A DNA stretch of 14,342 nt from Streptomycetaceae bacterium (lineage in GTDB: Bacteria; Actinomycetota; Actinomycetes; Nanopelagicales; Nanopelagicaceae). Positions 1 to 5,843 of the stretch are shown in pieces (position 1 is the stretch's first letter; each line of letters opens with the position of its first letter). A program made the translations under genes and the position numbers. The notes under the pieces are model-generated. The model had not been told where the DNA came from. It was given only the letters and a program-made list of their open reading frames with translations, and ran no database searches. The stretch spans positions 1 through 14,342 of the forward strand of contig JAIXPU010000107.1 in the NCBI GenBank assembly GCA_027486075.1. The letters run 5' to 3'.

Positions 1-633
1 GCCGATAAATTCATCGAGAAAGTTCTGGAGATTGCCAAAACCATTAAGCCAGGCGCCCCTGGGGCGGGTAAGTACGGCCCGACCACAATGCCAAAACAGA
101 TTCCAATTATCCAAAGCCATATTGATGATGCCATCGCCCGTGGAGCCAAAGTATTAATGGGCGGTTCTGATTCAGTAAAAGCTCCCTTTGTTGAACCCGT
201 CATTCTCTGCGATGTTCCAGAAGATTCAATTGCAATGACTGACGAGACCTTCGGTCCAACCATTGCAATCAATCGCGTGCAATCAATGGCTGAAGCAATC
301 AAACTATCTAATGACACTCGCTATGGGCTAGGTGCATCTGTGTGGTCTAAGCGACGCGGCAAGCAGATTGCATCCCAGCTTCATACAGGAATGGTGGCAA
401 TCAATTCAACAATCTCATTTGCCGCCGTTGATTCAGTTCCTTTTGGTGGCGTGAAAGACAGTGGGTATGGTCGCATTCATGGACCAGAAGGTTTACTTGA
501 ATTTACCTATCCACGCACTGTTGTCCGTGCTCGCTTCCAACTACCAATTGCATTCACAAGCTTTAGCCGTACGGCAGGAAGCGATAAGTTGATTGTGGCA
601 GTCACAAAGTTTCTTAAGGGGCGCTTTAGTTAA
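1..633 (+). CDS. Aldehyde dehydrogenase family protein, C-terminal part (5' end outside window)
   Basis: This frame is open from the first base and ends at TAA 631-633, giving 210 residues of the C-terminal part of an NAD(P)+-dependent aldehyde dehydrogenase, which oxidises an aldehyde to a carboxylate. Visible family signatures, numbered from window base 1, are the E-T-F-G-P cofactor-binding motif (residues 82-86) and the P-F-G-G-V-K-D-S-G-Y-G-R segment (147-158). The catalytic Cys and general-base Glu would lie upstream of the window, so catalytic competence cannot be checked. The ATG at 88 is an internal methionine, not the start. After the ALDH core there is a tail of about 40 residues with a hydrophobic stretch (about 197-204). 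The substrate cannot be told from this fragment. The gene converges on the minus-strand gene at 648 with 14 bp between the stops. Confidence 0.93.
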   Translation, partial: ADKFIEKVLEIAKTIKPGAPGAGKYGPTTMPKQIPIIQSHIDDAIARGAKVLMGGSDSVKAPFVEPVILCDVPEDSIAMTDETFGPTIAINRVQSMAEAIKLSNDTRYGLGASVWSKRRGKQIASQLHTGMVAINSTISFAAVDSVPFGGVKDSGYGRIHGPEGLLEFTYPRTVVRARFQLPIAFTSFSRTAGSDKLIVAVTKFLKGRFS

Positions 634-647
634 TTGATGTTAGCAAT

Positions 648-965
648 CTAATATCGAGGTGCGTTACGAGTACGTTCAGTGCGAGGACCTCGGTTATTGC
701 GTTTAGTCCAACATGCGTTATGCCAATGACGACGGTTATCTTCGTCACCATCGAGCCATGCAACAGTGTGCGGCGTTGCCATAGGAATTAACTGATCGCA
801 TCCAGGGCAGCGATATGGTTTATTTGCAGCCGATCCTGTTAACTTTCTAACAATCCATAAGCCATTCTCATCTTCTTCAAAACTTTGATTGGAAGGATTG
901 AGCGGGCGATCTTCATTATTATCTTTTGGCCGGCGATTTTTGGGATAATTCTTACGCGGGCTCAT
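648..965 (-). CDS. Small Cys/His zinc-ribbon-like protein, actinobacterial type, function unknown
   Basis: The product has 105 residues if translation starts at ATG 965. An in-frame GTG at 989 would add eight residues. I prefer the ATG because a weak -10-like hexamer (GAAAAT, 972-977) lies exactly 6 nt upstream, as at other leaderless starts here. The first ~30 residues are basic and polar and probably disordered. The core has C-P-G-C (53-56), H66, and H80/H82/C85 in an R-R-H-W-H-N-A-C-W block, suggesting a metal-binding site. From memory, small proteins with this CPGC...PH.VAW...RRHWH.ACW pattern are widespread in Actinobacteria and are often mislabelled 'ATP/GTP-binding protein'. I see no P-loop. 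The basic tails and Cys/His core would suit nucleic-acid binding, but that is inference. Confidence 0.85.
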   Translation of the reverse strand: MSPRKNYPKNRRPKDNNEDRPLNPSNQSFEEDENGLWIVRKLTGSAANKPYRCPGCDQLIPMATPHTVAWLDGDEDNRRHWHNACWTKRNNRGPRTERTRNAPRY

Positions 966-971
966 GGAGCC

Positions 972-977
972 ATTTTC
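972..977 (-). promoter_or_regulatory. Weak candidate -10 box for leaderless start at 965
   Basis: On the minus strand GAAAAT is followed by 6 nt and then ATG. It matches TANNNT only at A2 and T6. It is listed because the spacing equals that of the stronger boxes at 4185, 4195 and 12770. Confidence 0.3.
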
Positions 978-1000
978 TCGCACTTTCACCCAGTCAATGA

Positions 1001-1006
1001 CAAGAT
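1001..1006 (+). promoter_or_regulatory. Weak candidate -10 box for the ABC operon
   Basis: CAAGAT is followed by 6 nt and then ATG 1013. It matches TANNNT at A2 and T6 only. No purine-rich Shine-Dalgarno site is present upstream of 1013, so a leaderless transcript is plausible. It would lie within the 47 bp between two divergent genes. Confidence 0.35.
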
Positions 1007-1012
1007 AGCCAT

Positions 1013-1867
1013 ATGAGCACAGTCATCAGCGTTGCCAACTTGAAGAAGAGCTATGGCGCGACGCAGGCGGTCAGCGGGGTTGACCTGCAGATATCGCAAG
1101 GGGAAATCTTTGCGCTATTGGGCCCTAATGGGGCTGGCAAGACCACGACAGTAGAGATTCTGGAAGGCTTTCGCGATCGAGATTCTGGAGAAGTAAAGGT
1201 TCTGGGCTTTGATCCTGCGACTAAAGGCGCTGCCGGACAAGCATGGCGCGATCGCATCGGCATTGTGCTGCAATCTACCGAAGATACCGGGGATCTGACT
1301 GTCTATGAATCAGTCTCACACTTTGCTAAGTACTACAAATCTCCTAAAGACCCCCGTGAAGTCATTGATCTGGTTGGGCTTTCTGAAAAAGTTGATGCGT
1401 TGGGTCGTACCTTGTCGGGTGGTCAGCGTCGCAGACTCGATGTTGCCCTCGGCATCATCGGTAGCCCAGAGTTGATCTTTCTCGATGAACCAACAACTGG
1501 TTTTGACCCAGAGGCGCGTCGTGCATTCTGGGCCCTGATTCGCAACTTGCGCGATGAAGGTGCCACTGTTCTGCTCACCACGCACTACCTTGATGAAGCA
1601 GAAGCTCTCGCAGATCGTGTTGCTGTCATCAACCACGGCAAGATTATTGAAGTTTCTACCCCCGAACTTCTCGGAGGCCGAGCCACATCTCTTGCCACAG
1701 TTTCTTGGCGCGAAGATGGGCTCACAAAATCTGAAAAAAGCGAGAATCCAACTGCGCTCGTTTCACAACTAGCAGTTCGATTTAACGGAGATATTCCAGA
1801 GTTAAGTGTGAAGCGCGCATCCCTTGAAGATATCTACCTTGAAATGATTGGGGGCGTAAATGAATAA
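1013..1867 (+). CDS. ABC transporter ATP-binding protein, DrrA-like exporter family
   Basis: This 284-residue nucleotide-binding subunit should power the permease encoded immediately downstream by ATP binding and hydrolysis at the cytoplasmic face. Motifs in order are Walker A G-P-N-G-A-G-K-T-T (37-45), Q-loop Q87, signature L-S-G-G-Q (134-138), Walker B ending in L-D-E-P (157-160), and switch His H191. The region after about residue 225, ending in the A-S-L-E-D-I-Y-L-E block, is the C-terminal extension typical of the DrrA/daunorubicin-resistance and ABC-2 ATPase group. All catalytic residues are intact. The 3' end overlaps the permease start by 8 bp, so translation is probably coupled. This family exports drugs, lipids or polysaccharide precursors; the substrate here cannot be read from sequence. 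Confidence 0.95.
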   Translation: MSTVISVANLKKSYGATQAVSGVDLQISQGEIFALLGPNGAGKTTTVEILEGFRDRDSGEVKVLGFDPATKGAAGQAWRDRIGIVLQSTEDTGDLTVYESVSHFAKYYKSPKDPREVIDLVGLSEKVDALGRTLSGGQRRRLDVALGIIGSPELIFLDEPTTGFDPEARRAFWALIRNLRDEGATVLLTTHYLDEAEALADRVAVINHGKIIEVSTPELLGGRATSLATVSWREDGLTKSEKSENPTALVSQLAVRFNGDIPELSVKRASLEDIYLEMIGGVNE

Positions 1868-2651
1868 ACCAACTGCTCTCTCTATTGGTATTCAACGCGG
1901 CGGTCTTGAGATTAGACAATTCATGCGCCAACGCGAATCAGTTGTCTTCACAATGCTCTTTCCGCTCATTCTCTTGGCAATCTTTGGATCTGTCTTCTCT
2001 AATCAGATTGCTGAAGGCGTCACCTTTAGCCAATACTTTGTCGCAGGAATGATTGCTTCAGGGCTGGTTAATACCGGTTTCCAGCAACTGGCCATTATGA
2101 TTCCTATGGAACGTGACTTCGGAACCCTCAAACGCTTACGTGGTACTCCTATGCCAGCAAGCAGCTACTTCATTGGAAAATCCATCTTGGTAACGCTGAG
2201 TATGTTGGTTCAGGTCCTCCTCTTGCTCGTAGCTGGCGTTGCCTTCTTTGGCATTAACCTGCCAACTACCGCCGATAAGTGGCTGATTCTCTTGGCTCTC
2301 CTTGTTATTGGAAGCGCTTGTTCCACAATTCTTGGAATCGCTTTCTCCAATGTTCCAAAGAGCGGCCGGGGCGCATCTGCAGTCGTTTCGCCCGTTGTGA
2401 TTGTGCTGCAGTTCTTTAGCGGCGTCTTCTTTATCTTTACCGATCTCCCGCAGTGGATGCAGCAAGTAGCTGCAATCTTTCCCTTGAAGTGGATGACACA
2501 AGGGGCTCGCTCAGTATTCTTACCAGATTCATTTGCAGCGCAAGAAGTTGCTGGCTCTTGGGAGACTGGTCGCACCTTTGCCATCATCGGCGCTTGGTTA
2601 GTCGTGGGGCTTATCTGGGCGATTCGCAGCTTTAAGTGGGAACGACAGTGA
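1860..2651 (+). CDS. ABC-2 type permease, partner of the upstream ATPase
   Basis: This is a 263-residue integral membrane protein of normal length for an ABC-2 half permease. Hydrophobic segments lie at about 30-46, 57-78, 106-128, 140-162, 172-195 and 237-257, consistent with six membrane helices. The loop E-R-D-F-G-T-L-K-R-L-R-G-T-P followed by G-K before helix 3 is the conserved cytoplasmic coupling segment of this family. ATG 1860 lies inside the end of the ATPase gene, and the TGA at 2649-2651 overlaps the preferred GTG start of the next gene by three bases. As a DrrB-like subunit it would dimerise and work with the ATPase as an exporter. The substrate is unknown; the linked secreted protein could be a partner or cargo, but nothing in the sequence proves this. 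Confidence 0.93.
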   Translation: MNKPTALSIGIQRGGLEIRQFMRQRESVVFTMLFPLILLAIFGSVFSNQIAEGVTFSQYFVAGMIASGLVNTGFQQLAIMIPMERDFGTLKRLRGTPMPASSYFIGKSILVTLSMLVQVLLLLVAGVAFFGINLPTTADKWLILLALLVIGSACSTILGIAFSNVPKSGRGASAVVSPVVIVLQFFSGVFFIFTDLPQWMQQVAAIFPLKWMTQGARSVFLPDSFAAQEVAGSWETGRTFAIIGAWLVVGLIWAIRSFKWERQ

Positions 2652-3283
2652 AAAAACTATCTCTCTTCGTCGCTATAGCTTTGATTGCTTCCTCAAGTAG
2701 CGCACTCGCTGAAACGAAGAAGCCAACGCCTACCGCCAAGAGCACGGTAAAGGCGACAGCTAAGCCAACAGCCAAACCGACTGTGAGCGCAACACCTGCG
2801 GCTACTGCCAAGGCGACAGTGAAACCAAAGCCGAAGCCGAAGCCGAAACCGAAGAAGACAGCGCGCAAGAGCCCATCACCAAAACCAAAATGGCCGCCTG
2901 CTGGCTTTGCAATTGAATCAGGTGTCTATGCAAAGGTACCAACTAGCAAAGAGTTAATCGGGATTCTCTCGGCTCGCAGTACTTTGGCTTCGCAGGTAGA
3001 AGCGTGTACAAAATTTGTATGTGGTGCGGTGCTTGTCGCCGCTGAAACAGGATGCCGTTGGTGGGAAGTAAATTCTCGAGTTTATGGGCAGGAGAGGAGC
3101 GTCATTGGCTCACTTCAGACAATCTCTGGAGCATCAAAACCTAAAGAGATTAAAACCATTATCTTGATCTCACCTGAACCTTTGGAATCTCTGGAATACA
3201 TCACTGGAATTGAAGTGGTCTGCCATCAAGAAGAGAAGCCTTCTGGTTTCCCATCCGTAACCTTCACAAAGGCGCAGAGCTAA
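2648..3283 (+). CDS. Secreted protein with Lys/Pro/Thr-rich linker and Cys-containing C-terminal domain, unknown function
   Basis: I choose GTG 2648, which overlaps the permease TGA (2649-2651) and gives 211 residues beginning M-K-K-L-S-L. A GTG at 2636 would add four residues. The N-terminus is a classical Sec signal peptide: K-K, a hydrophobic core, then likely cleavage after A-L-A (residue 21). There is no lipobox Cys. Residues about 22-82 are low-complexity Lys/Ala/Pro/Thr, including a run of alternating K-P, resembling a cell-wall-spanning or disordered linker. The C-terminal domain (about 83-211) has four cysteines (C120, C125, C136, C192), which could form two disulfides outside the cell. 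I recognise no named domain. Its position in the exporter operon suggests an envelope role connected with the transporter. Confidence 0.8.
   Translation: MKKLSLFVAIALIASSSSALAETKKPTPTAKSTVKATAKPTAKPTVSATPAATAKATVKPKPKPKPKPKKTARKSPSPKPKWPPAGFAIESGVYAKVPTSKELIGILSARSTLASQVEACTKFVCGAVLVAAETGCRWWEVNSRVYGQERSVIGSLQTISGASKPKEIKTIILISPEPLESLEYITGIEVVCHQEEKPSGFPSVTFTKAQS
2818..2858 (+). repeat. Short tandem repeat, AAGCCG-type hexamers
   Basis: Near-perfect tandem copies of a 6-bp unit (AAGCCG and variants AAACCA, AAACCG) encode the alternating Lys-Pro run in the linker of the secreted protein. Because the unit is a multiple of three, slippage would change linker length without a frameshift. Confidence 0.75.
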
Positions 3284-3609
3284 TGCTGGGCGGCACCAAC
3301 AACTATCTCTTCTTTATGAGCTTGGCAGGTTTTCCTGTCGTTCTATTTCTTATTGTGATTCTCAAGTGGGCCACCAAGCCAGGCAAATCTCTGATTGCTC
3401 GTCAAGTGATACCAGGTGGCGAGGGTGATTACGGATCTCTTGTAGCCGTTGCCAGCCCAAGTAATCACATTGAAGGCGAGATGTTACGACAGAAGTTGCT
3501 CGCAGTAAAGATCAGAGCAACGCTTACTCAGACCAATGATGGTCCCCGCATATTTGTCTTTCCTGAAGAAGAGAGCGCAGCTCGCGCACACCTCAAGAGT
3601 TTCTCTTAG
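3283..3609 (+). CDS. Membrane-anchored small protein with DUF2007-like cytoplasmic domain
   Basis: The protein has 108 residues. Its ATG shares one base with the TAA of the upstream gene (TAATG), so translation is likely coupled. Residues about 7-29 form one strong membrane helix followed by K-W-A-T-K, so the C-terminus is probably cytoplasmic. The soluble part (about 48-105) carries L-V-A-V-A-S-P, then an E-x-x-M-L-R-Q-K-L-L helix, then R-I-F-V-F-P-E-E and a final A-R-A-H-L. This beta-alpha-beta arrangement resembles DUF2007 'putative signal transducing protein' domains. The resemblance is from memory and moderate. The function is unknown. The stop codon overlaps the 3' end of the opposing adenosyltransferase gene by 4 bp. 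Confidence 0.8.
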   Translation: MLGGTNNYLFFMSLAGFPVVLFLIVILKWATKPGKSLIARQVIPGGEGDYGSLVAVASPSNHIEGEMLRQKLLAVKIRATLTQTNDGPRIFVFPEEESAARAHLKSFS

Positions 3610-4178
3610 CGGTTAGCTCCAGGAACCCAGAGCTGATCACCAATCTTCTTATTGGCATGACGAGCAAGAACAAAGAGTAGATCTGAGCAACGGTTAAGGT
3701 ACTTAGCGGTCAGTGGATTTACTCCGCCGCCAAATGCGTGAATTGCTGCCCAAGTGCAACGCTCTGCGCGGCGCACAACAGTACGAGCGACGTGTAAGTG
3801 TGCGGCCGCCGGTGTTCCTGAAGGAAGTACGAATGAACGGAGCGCTTCTAGATCTTTGTTATAGAAATCAATCCGCTCTTCCAAGTAAACAATCTGTGAT
3901 TCGAGTACGCGGAGTGGTTCAAATGCTGGGGCGTCTACGACCGGAGTACAGAGATCTGCTCCCACATCGAAGAGATCATTTTGAATTCGCACCAAAAGTG
4001 CGCGCACATCATCGGCTAGTTCATCAGTAGCTAGGACAACTCCGATGGTGGAGTTGGCTTCATCAACTGTTGCATATGCTTCAAGACGAGGATCGTTCTT
4101 TGAGGTGCGGCTCATATCTCCAAGTGAGGTAGTGCCGTCATCGCCTGTCTTAGTGTAAATACGCGTTAAATTAACCAT
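3606..4178 (-). CDS. pduO: Cob(I)yrinic acid a,c-diamide / cob(I)alamin adenosyltransferase, PduO type
   Basis: This 190-residue enzyme transfers the adenosyl group of ATP to reduced cobalamin, making adenosylcobalamin in the cytoplasm. PduO-family features are the N-terminal ATP-binding motif T-K-T-G-D-D-G-T-T (9-17), A-Y-A-T-V-D-E-A-N-S (34-43), F-V-L-P-S-G (116-121), the R-T-V-V-R-R-A-E-R helix (132-140) and L-N-R-C-S-D-L-L-F (161-169). Length is normal for the family. It is divergent from murA with 28 bp between starts, and a TAGGCT -10 box 6 nt before the ATG suggests a leaderless mRNA. No other cobalamin gene is present, so it may serve vitamin salvage as well as synthesis; that cannot be decided here. 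The pairing with murA near atp genes recalls Mycobacterium tuberculosis. Confidence 0.95.
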   Translation of the reverse strand: MVNLTRIYTKTGDDGTTSLGDMSRTSKNDPRLEAYATVDEANSTIGVVLATDELADDVRALLVRIQNDLFDVGADLCTPVVDAPAFEPLRVLESQIVYLEERIDFYNKDLEALRSFVLPSGTPAAAHLHVARTVVRRAERCTWAAIHAFGGGVNPLTAKYLNRCSDLLFVLARHANKKIGDQLWVPGANR

Positions 4179-4184
4179 GTCCGT

Positions 4185-4190
4185 AGCCTA
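4185..4190 (-). promoter_or_regulatory. Candidate -10 box for the adenosyltransferase gene (leaderless)
   Basis: On the minus strand TAGGCT (TANNNT) is followed by ACGGAC and then ATG 4178. Transcription starting 6-7 nt after the box would begin at the A of the start codon. There is no Shine-Dalgarno sequence, and I found no convincing -35 element. Confidence 0.6.
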
Positions 4191-4194
4191 TAAG

Positions 4195-4200
4195 TAGTAT
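4195..4200 (+). promoter_or_regulatory. Candidate -10 box for murA (leaderless)
   Basis: TAGTAT (TANNNT) is followed by TCGGAT and then ATG 4207, placing the expected transcription start at the start codon. TTAACC at 4171-4176 could be a -35 element (4 of 6 matches to TTGACA, 18-bp spacer), inside the first codons of the divergent gene. No ribosome binding site is visible. Confidence 0.65.
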
Positions 4201-4206
4201 TCGGAT

Positions 4207-5481
4207 ATGGCATCATCGAAAGCGGAAGGCTTAGACCGCTTCAGAATCACTGGCGGATGCCGCCTCCAGGGCGAGGTCAGCGTCACTGGGGCGAAGAATT
4301 CAGTCCTTAAGTTAATGGCAGCATCCCTGCTCGCAGTTGGCACAACCACCATACGTAACGTTCCAGATATTGCCGATGTGGACATCATGGCAGATCTACT
4401 TACCCGCCTAGGTTGCGCAGTAAAGCGCGGTGATTCGACGGTCACAATCGATGTTCCGCAAACACCACAGTACCGCGCAGATTATGACTTGGTACGCAAA
4501 ATGCGCGCATCCATCAATGTGCTCGGCCCACTTGTTGCTCGTGTTGGCAAAGCTGAAGTCGCTCTCCCTGGTGGGGATGCCATCGGTTCACGAGGTTTAG
4601 ATTTTCATATCAAGGGTCTGGAATCCCTAGGCGCTAAAGCACATGTCGAACATGGCTATGTCATCGCTGAAGCTCCAAAAGGTCTTGTCGGAACTTCTAT
4701 CGAGCTTGATTTTCCATCAGTAGGTGCAACTGAGAATTTAATGACTGCTGCAGTTCTTGCTAAGGGTACAACTGTTATCGATAACGCGGCCCGCGAACCA
4801 GATTTAGTTGATCTTGGTGAGTTTCTTATTGGGATGGGCGCAAAGATTGAAGGACTTGGCACTCCCACAATCACCATCTATGGTGTCAAAGAACTGAAGC
4901 CAACTGACCACACCACAATTACCGACCGCATCATCGCTGGTACATGGGCCTTTGCAGCGGCCATGACTCAAGGAGATATCACCATCCACGGAGGACGCGC
5001 AGATCATATGGAAGTGATGCTAGAGAAACTCACCTCAGCAGGAGCAATCATCACTTCAATACATAACGGAATTCGCGTACAGATGAATCAACGTCCGAAA
5101 GCTATTGATGTAGCAACGCTTCCCTATCCAGGATTTGCCACCGATCTGCTGCCATTTATCATCGGCATGAATTCAATCGCCGAAGGACATTCAATCGTCA
5201 CTGAAAACGTCTTTGAATCGCGCTTTATGTTCGTCAATGAATTGATGCGTCTAGGCGCTCAAATCACTGTAGATGGCCACCATGCCTCTATCGACGGTAT
5301 TCCACAGCTATCTGGAGCACCTGTCGAGGCAACCGATATCCGCGCCGGTGCGGGTCTGGTCTTGGCAGCGCTAGTGTCTGATGGAGAAACAACCGTTGAT
5401 GGCGCATTCCACATCGATCGTGGTTATCCAAACTTCGCCGAGCAATTAGTAAGCCTCGGCGCATCAGTTACCCGCGAATAA
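4207..5481 (+). CDS. murA: UDP-N-acetylglucosamine 1-carboxyvinyltransferase, Cys-to-Asp variant
   Basis: This 424-residue enzyme catalyses the first committed step of peptidoglycan synthesis, transferring enolpyruvate from PEP to UDP-GlcNAc in the cytoplasm. Conserved elements are G-A-K-N (28-31, K30/N31 matching E. coli K22/N23), K-M-R-A-S (98-102), Y-P-G-F-A-T-D (307-313, D313 matching the catalytic D305), D-I-R-A-G (377-381) and D-R-G-Y (404-407). The catalytic-loop motif, usually G-G-C-A-I-G, reads G-G-D-A-I-G, with Asp124 in place of the fosfomycin-alkylated Cys115 (codon GAT, 4576-4578). Asp here is active in M. tuberculosis MurA and makes it insensitive to fosfomycin. Length is normal and the frame is intact. 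The promoter suggests a leaderless mRNA; downstream lies a cluster of hairpins. Confidence 0.98.
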   Translation: MASSKAEGLDRFRITGGCRLQGEVSVTGAKNSVLKLMAASLLAVGTTTIRNVPDIADVDIMADLLTRLGCAVKRGDSTVTIDVPQTPQYRADYDLVRKMRASINVLGPLVARVGKAEVALPGGDAIGSRGLDFHIKGLESLGAKAHVEHGYVIAEAPKGLVGTSIELDFPSVGATENLMTAAVLAKGTTVIDNAAREPDLVDLGEFLIGMGAKIEGLGTPTITIYGVKELKPTDHTTITDRIIAGTWAFAAAMTQGDITIHGGRADHMEVMLEKLTSAGAIITSIHNGIRVQMNQRPKAIDVATLPYPGFATDLLPFIIGMNSIAEGHSIVTENVFESRFMFVNELMRLGAQITVDGHHASIDGIPQLSGAPVEATDIRAGAGLVLAALVSDGETTVDGAFHIDRGYPNFAEQLVSLGASVTRE

Positions 5482-5484
5482 TTT

Positions 5485-5508
5485 ATTCGTTTTAGTTAGA
5501 AAGCGAAT
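5485..5508 (+). terminator. Hairpin directly after murA
   Basis: A 9-bp stem pairs 5485-5493 with 5500-5508 (one T-G wobble) around a 6-nt loop, starting 4 nt after the murA stop. No U-tract follows. It probably marks or protects the murA 3' end. Its left arm is shared with a longer-range inverted repeat that reaches into atpC. Confidence 0.5.
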
Positions 5509-5580
5509 CCTCTTGTCGCGAGCCGAAGGCATCGCGAGACGCCCGGAAGGGCGGCGAAAGGCGATGAGCGTTAACTAAAA
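5490..5580. repeat. Perfect 9-bp inverted repeat bracketing the murA/atpC spacer
   Basis: TTTTAGTTA at 5490-5498 and TAACTAAAA at 5572-5580 are exact inverted copies. The right copy overlaps the atpC stop and last codons. The two arms would close a multi-hairpin loop in RNA from either strand. Confidence 0.7.
5516..5553. terminator. Two GC-rich hairpins between convergent murA and atpC
   Basis: The first hairpin (5516-5537) has TCGCGA arms, then GCC/GGC around a GAA loop with one bulged A. The second (5540-5553) is CGCCC-GGAA-GGGCG. Both fold on either strand, so they could end or stabilise the two convergent transcripts. Neither is followed by a U-run on either strand, so ordinary intrinsic termination is not certain. 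The cluster also resembles intergenic palindromic repeats that can occur in many copies per genome, which this window alone cannot show. Confidence 0.55.
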
Positions 5581-5840
5581 TGAAGAAGTTCGCCGACTGA
5601 TTCAGTAAGAATTGATACGCGGTCGTTAGAGACTGATAAGAAGCCTCCGCTGACGTTAAATTCCTTAATTGATCCATCGGAGCTTGTAATGCTGACAGCT
5701 CCGTCGACTAGTACGCCAAACAAAGGTGTGTGGCCTGGAAGAACTCCAAGTTCACCTTCTGTGGTGCGAGCTGAGACAAATGTTGCCTCGCCTGTCCACA
5801 CCTGTTGGGTTGGCGATACTAGTGCGACGTTAAGAGCCAT
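5571..5840 (-). CDS. atpC: F1Fo ATP synthase epsilon subunit, short form without C-terminal helices
   Basis: The epsilon subunit is part of the F1 central stalk and couples the gamma rotor to the c-ring. The 89 residues cover the N-terminal beta-sandwich: L-V-S-P-T (7-11), then G-E-L-G-V-L-P-G-H-T-P-L (29-40), and a G-G-F-L-S-V block (65-70). E. coli epsilon is ~139 and M. tuberculosis ~121 residues; the missing part is the C-terminal two-helix domain that can insert into F1 and block ATP hydrolysis. The frame ends at TAA 5571-5573 with no sign of a frameshift in the structured spacer beyond it. It is the last gene of the operon, with a 3-bp gap after atpD and no clear Shine-Dalgarno site, so coupled translation is likely. 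Confidence 0.95.
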   Translation of the reverse strand: MALNVALVSPTQQVWTGEATFVSARTTEGELGVLPGHTPLFGVLVDGAVSITSSDGSIKEFNVSGGFLSVSNDRVSILTESVGELLHFS

Positions 5841-5843
5841 GGT

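Noticed and set aside
2818..2858. CRISPR-like short repeats
   Set aside because: The 6-bp units are contiguous, in frame and code for Lys-Pro. There are no spacers.
2632..2868. Minus-strand frame encoding a Gly/Phe/Val-rich repeat opposite the secreted protein
   Set aside because: It is the complement of the Lys-Pro repeat. The plus-strand frame has a signal peptide and overlaps its neighbours as an operon member.
5492..5677. Small minus-strand open frame through the hairpin spacer and the end of atpC
   Set aside because: It overlaps atpC in another frame and mostly translates palindromic sequence. No ribosome site or family match is visible.
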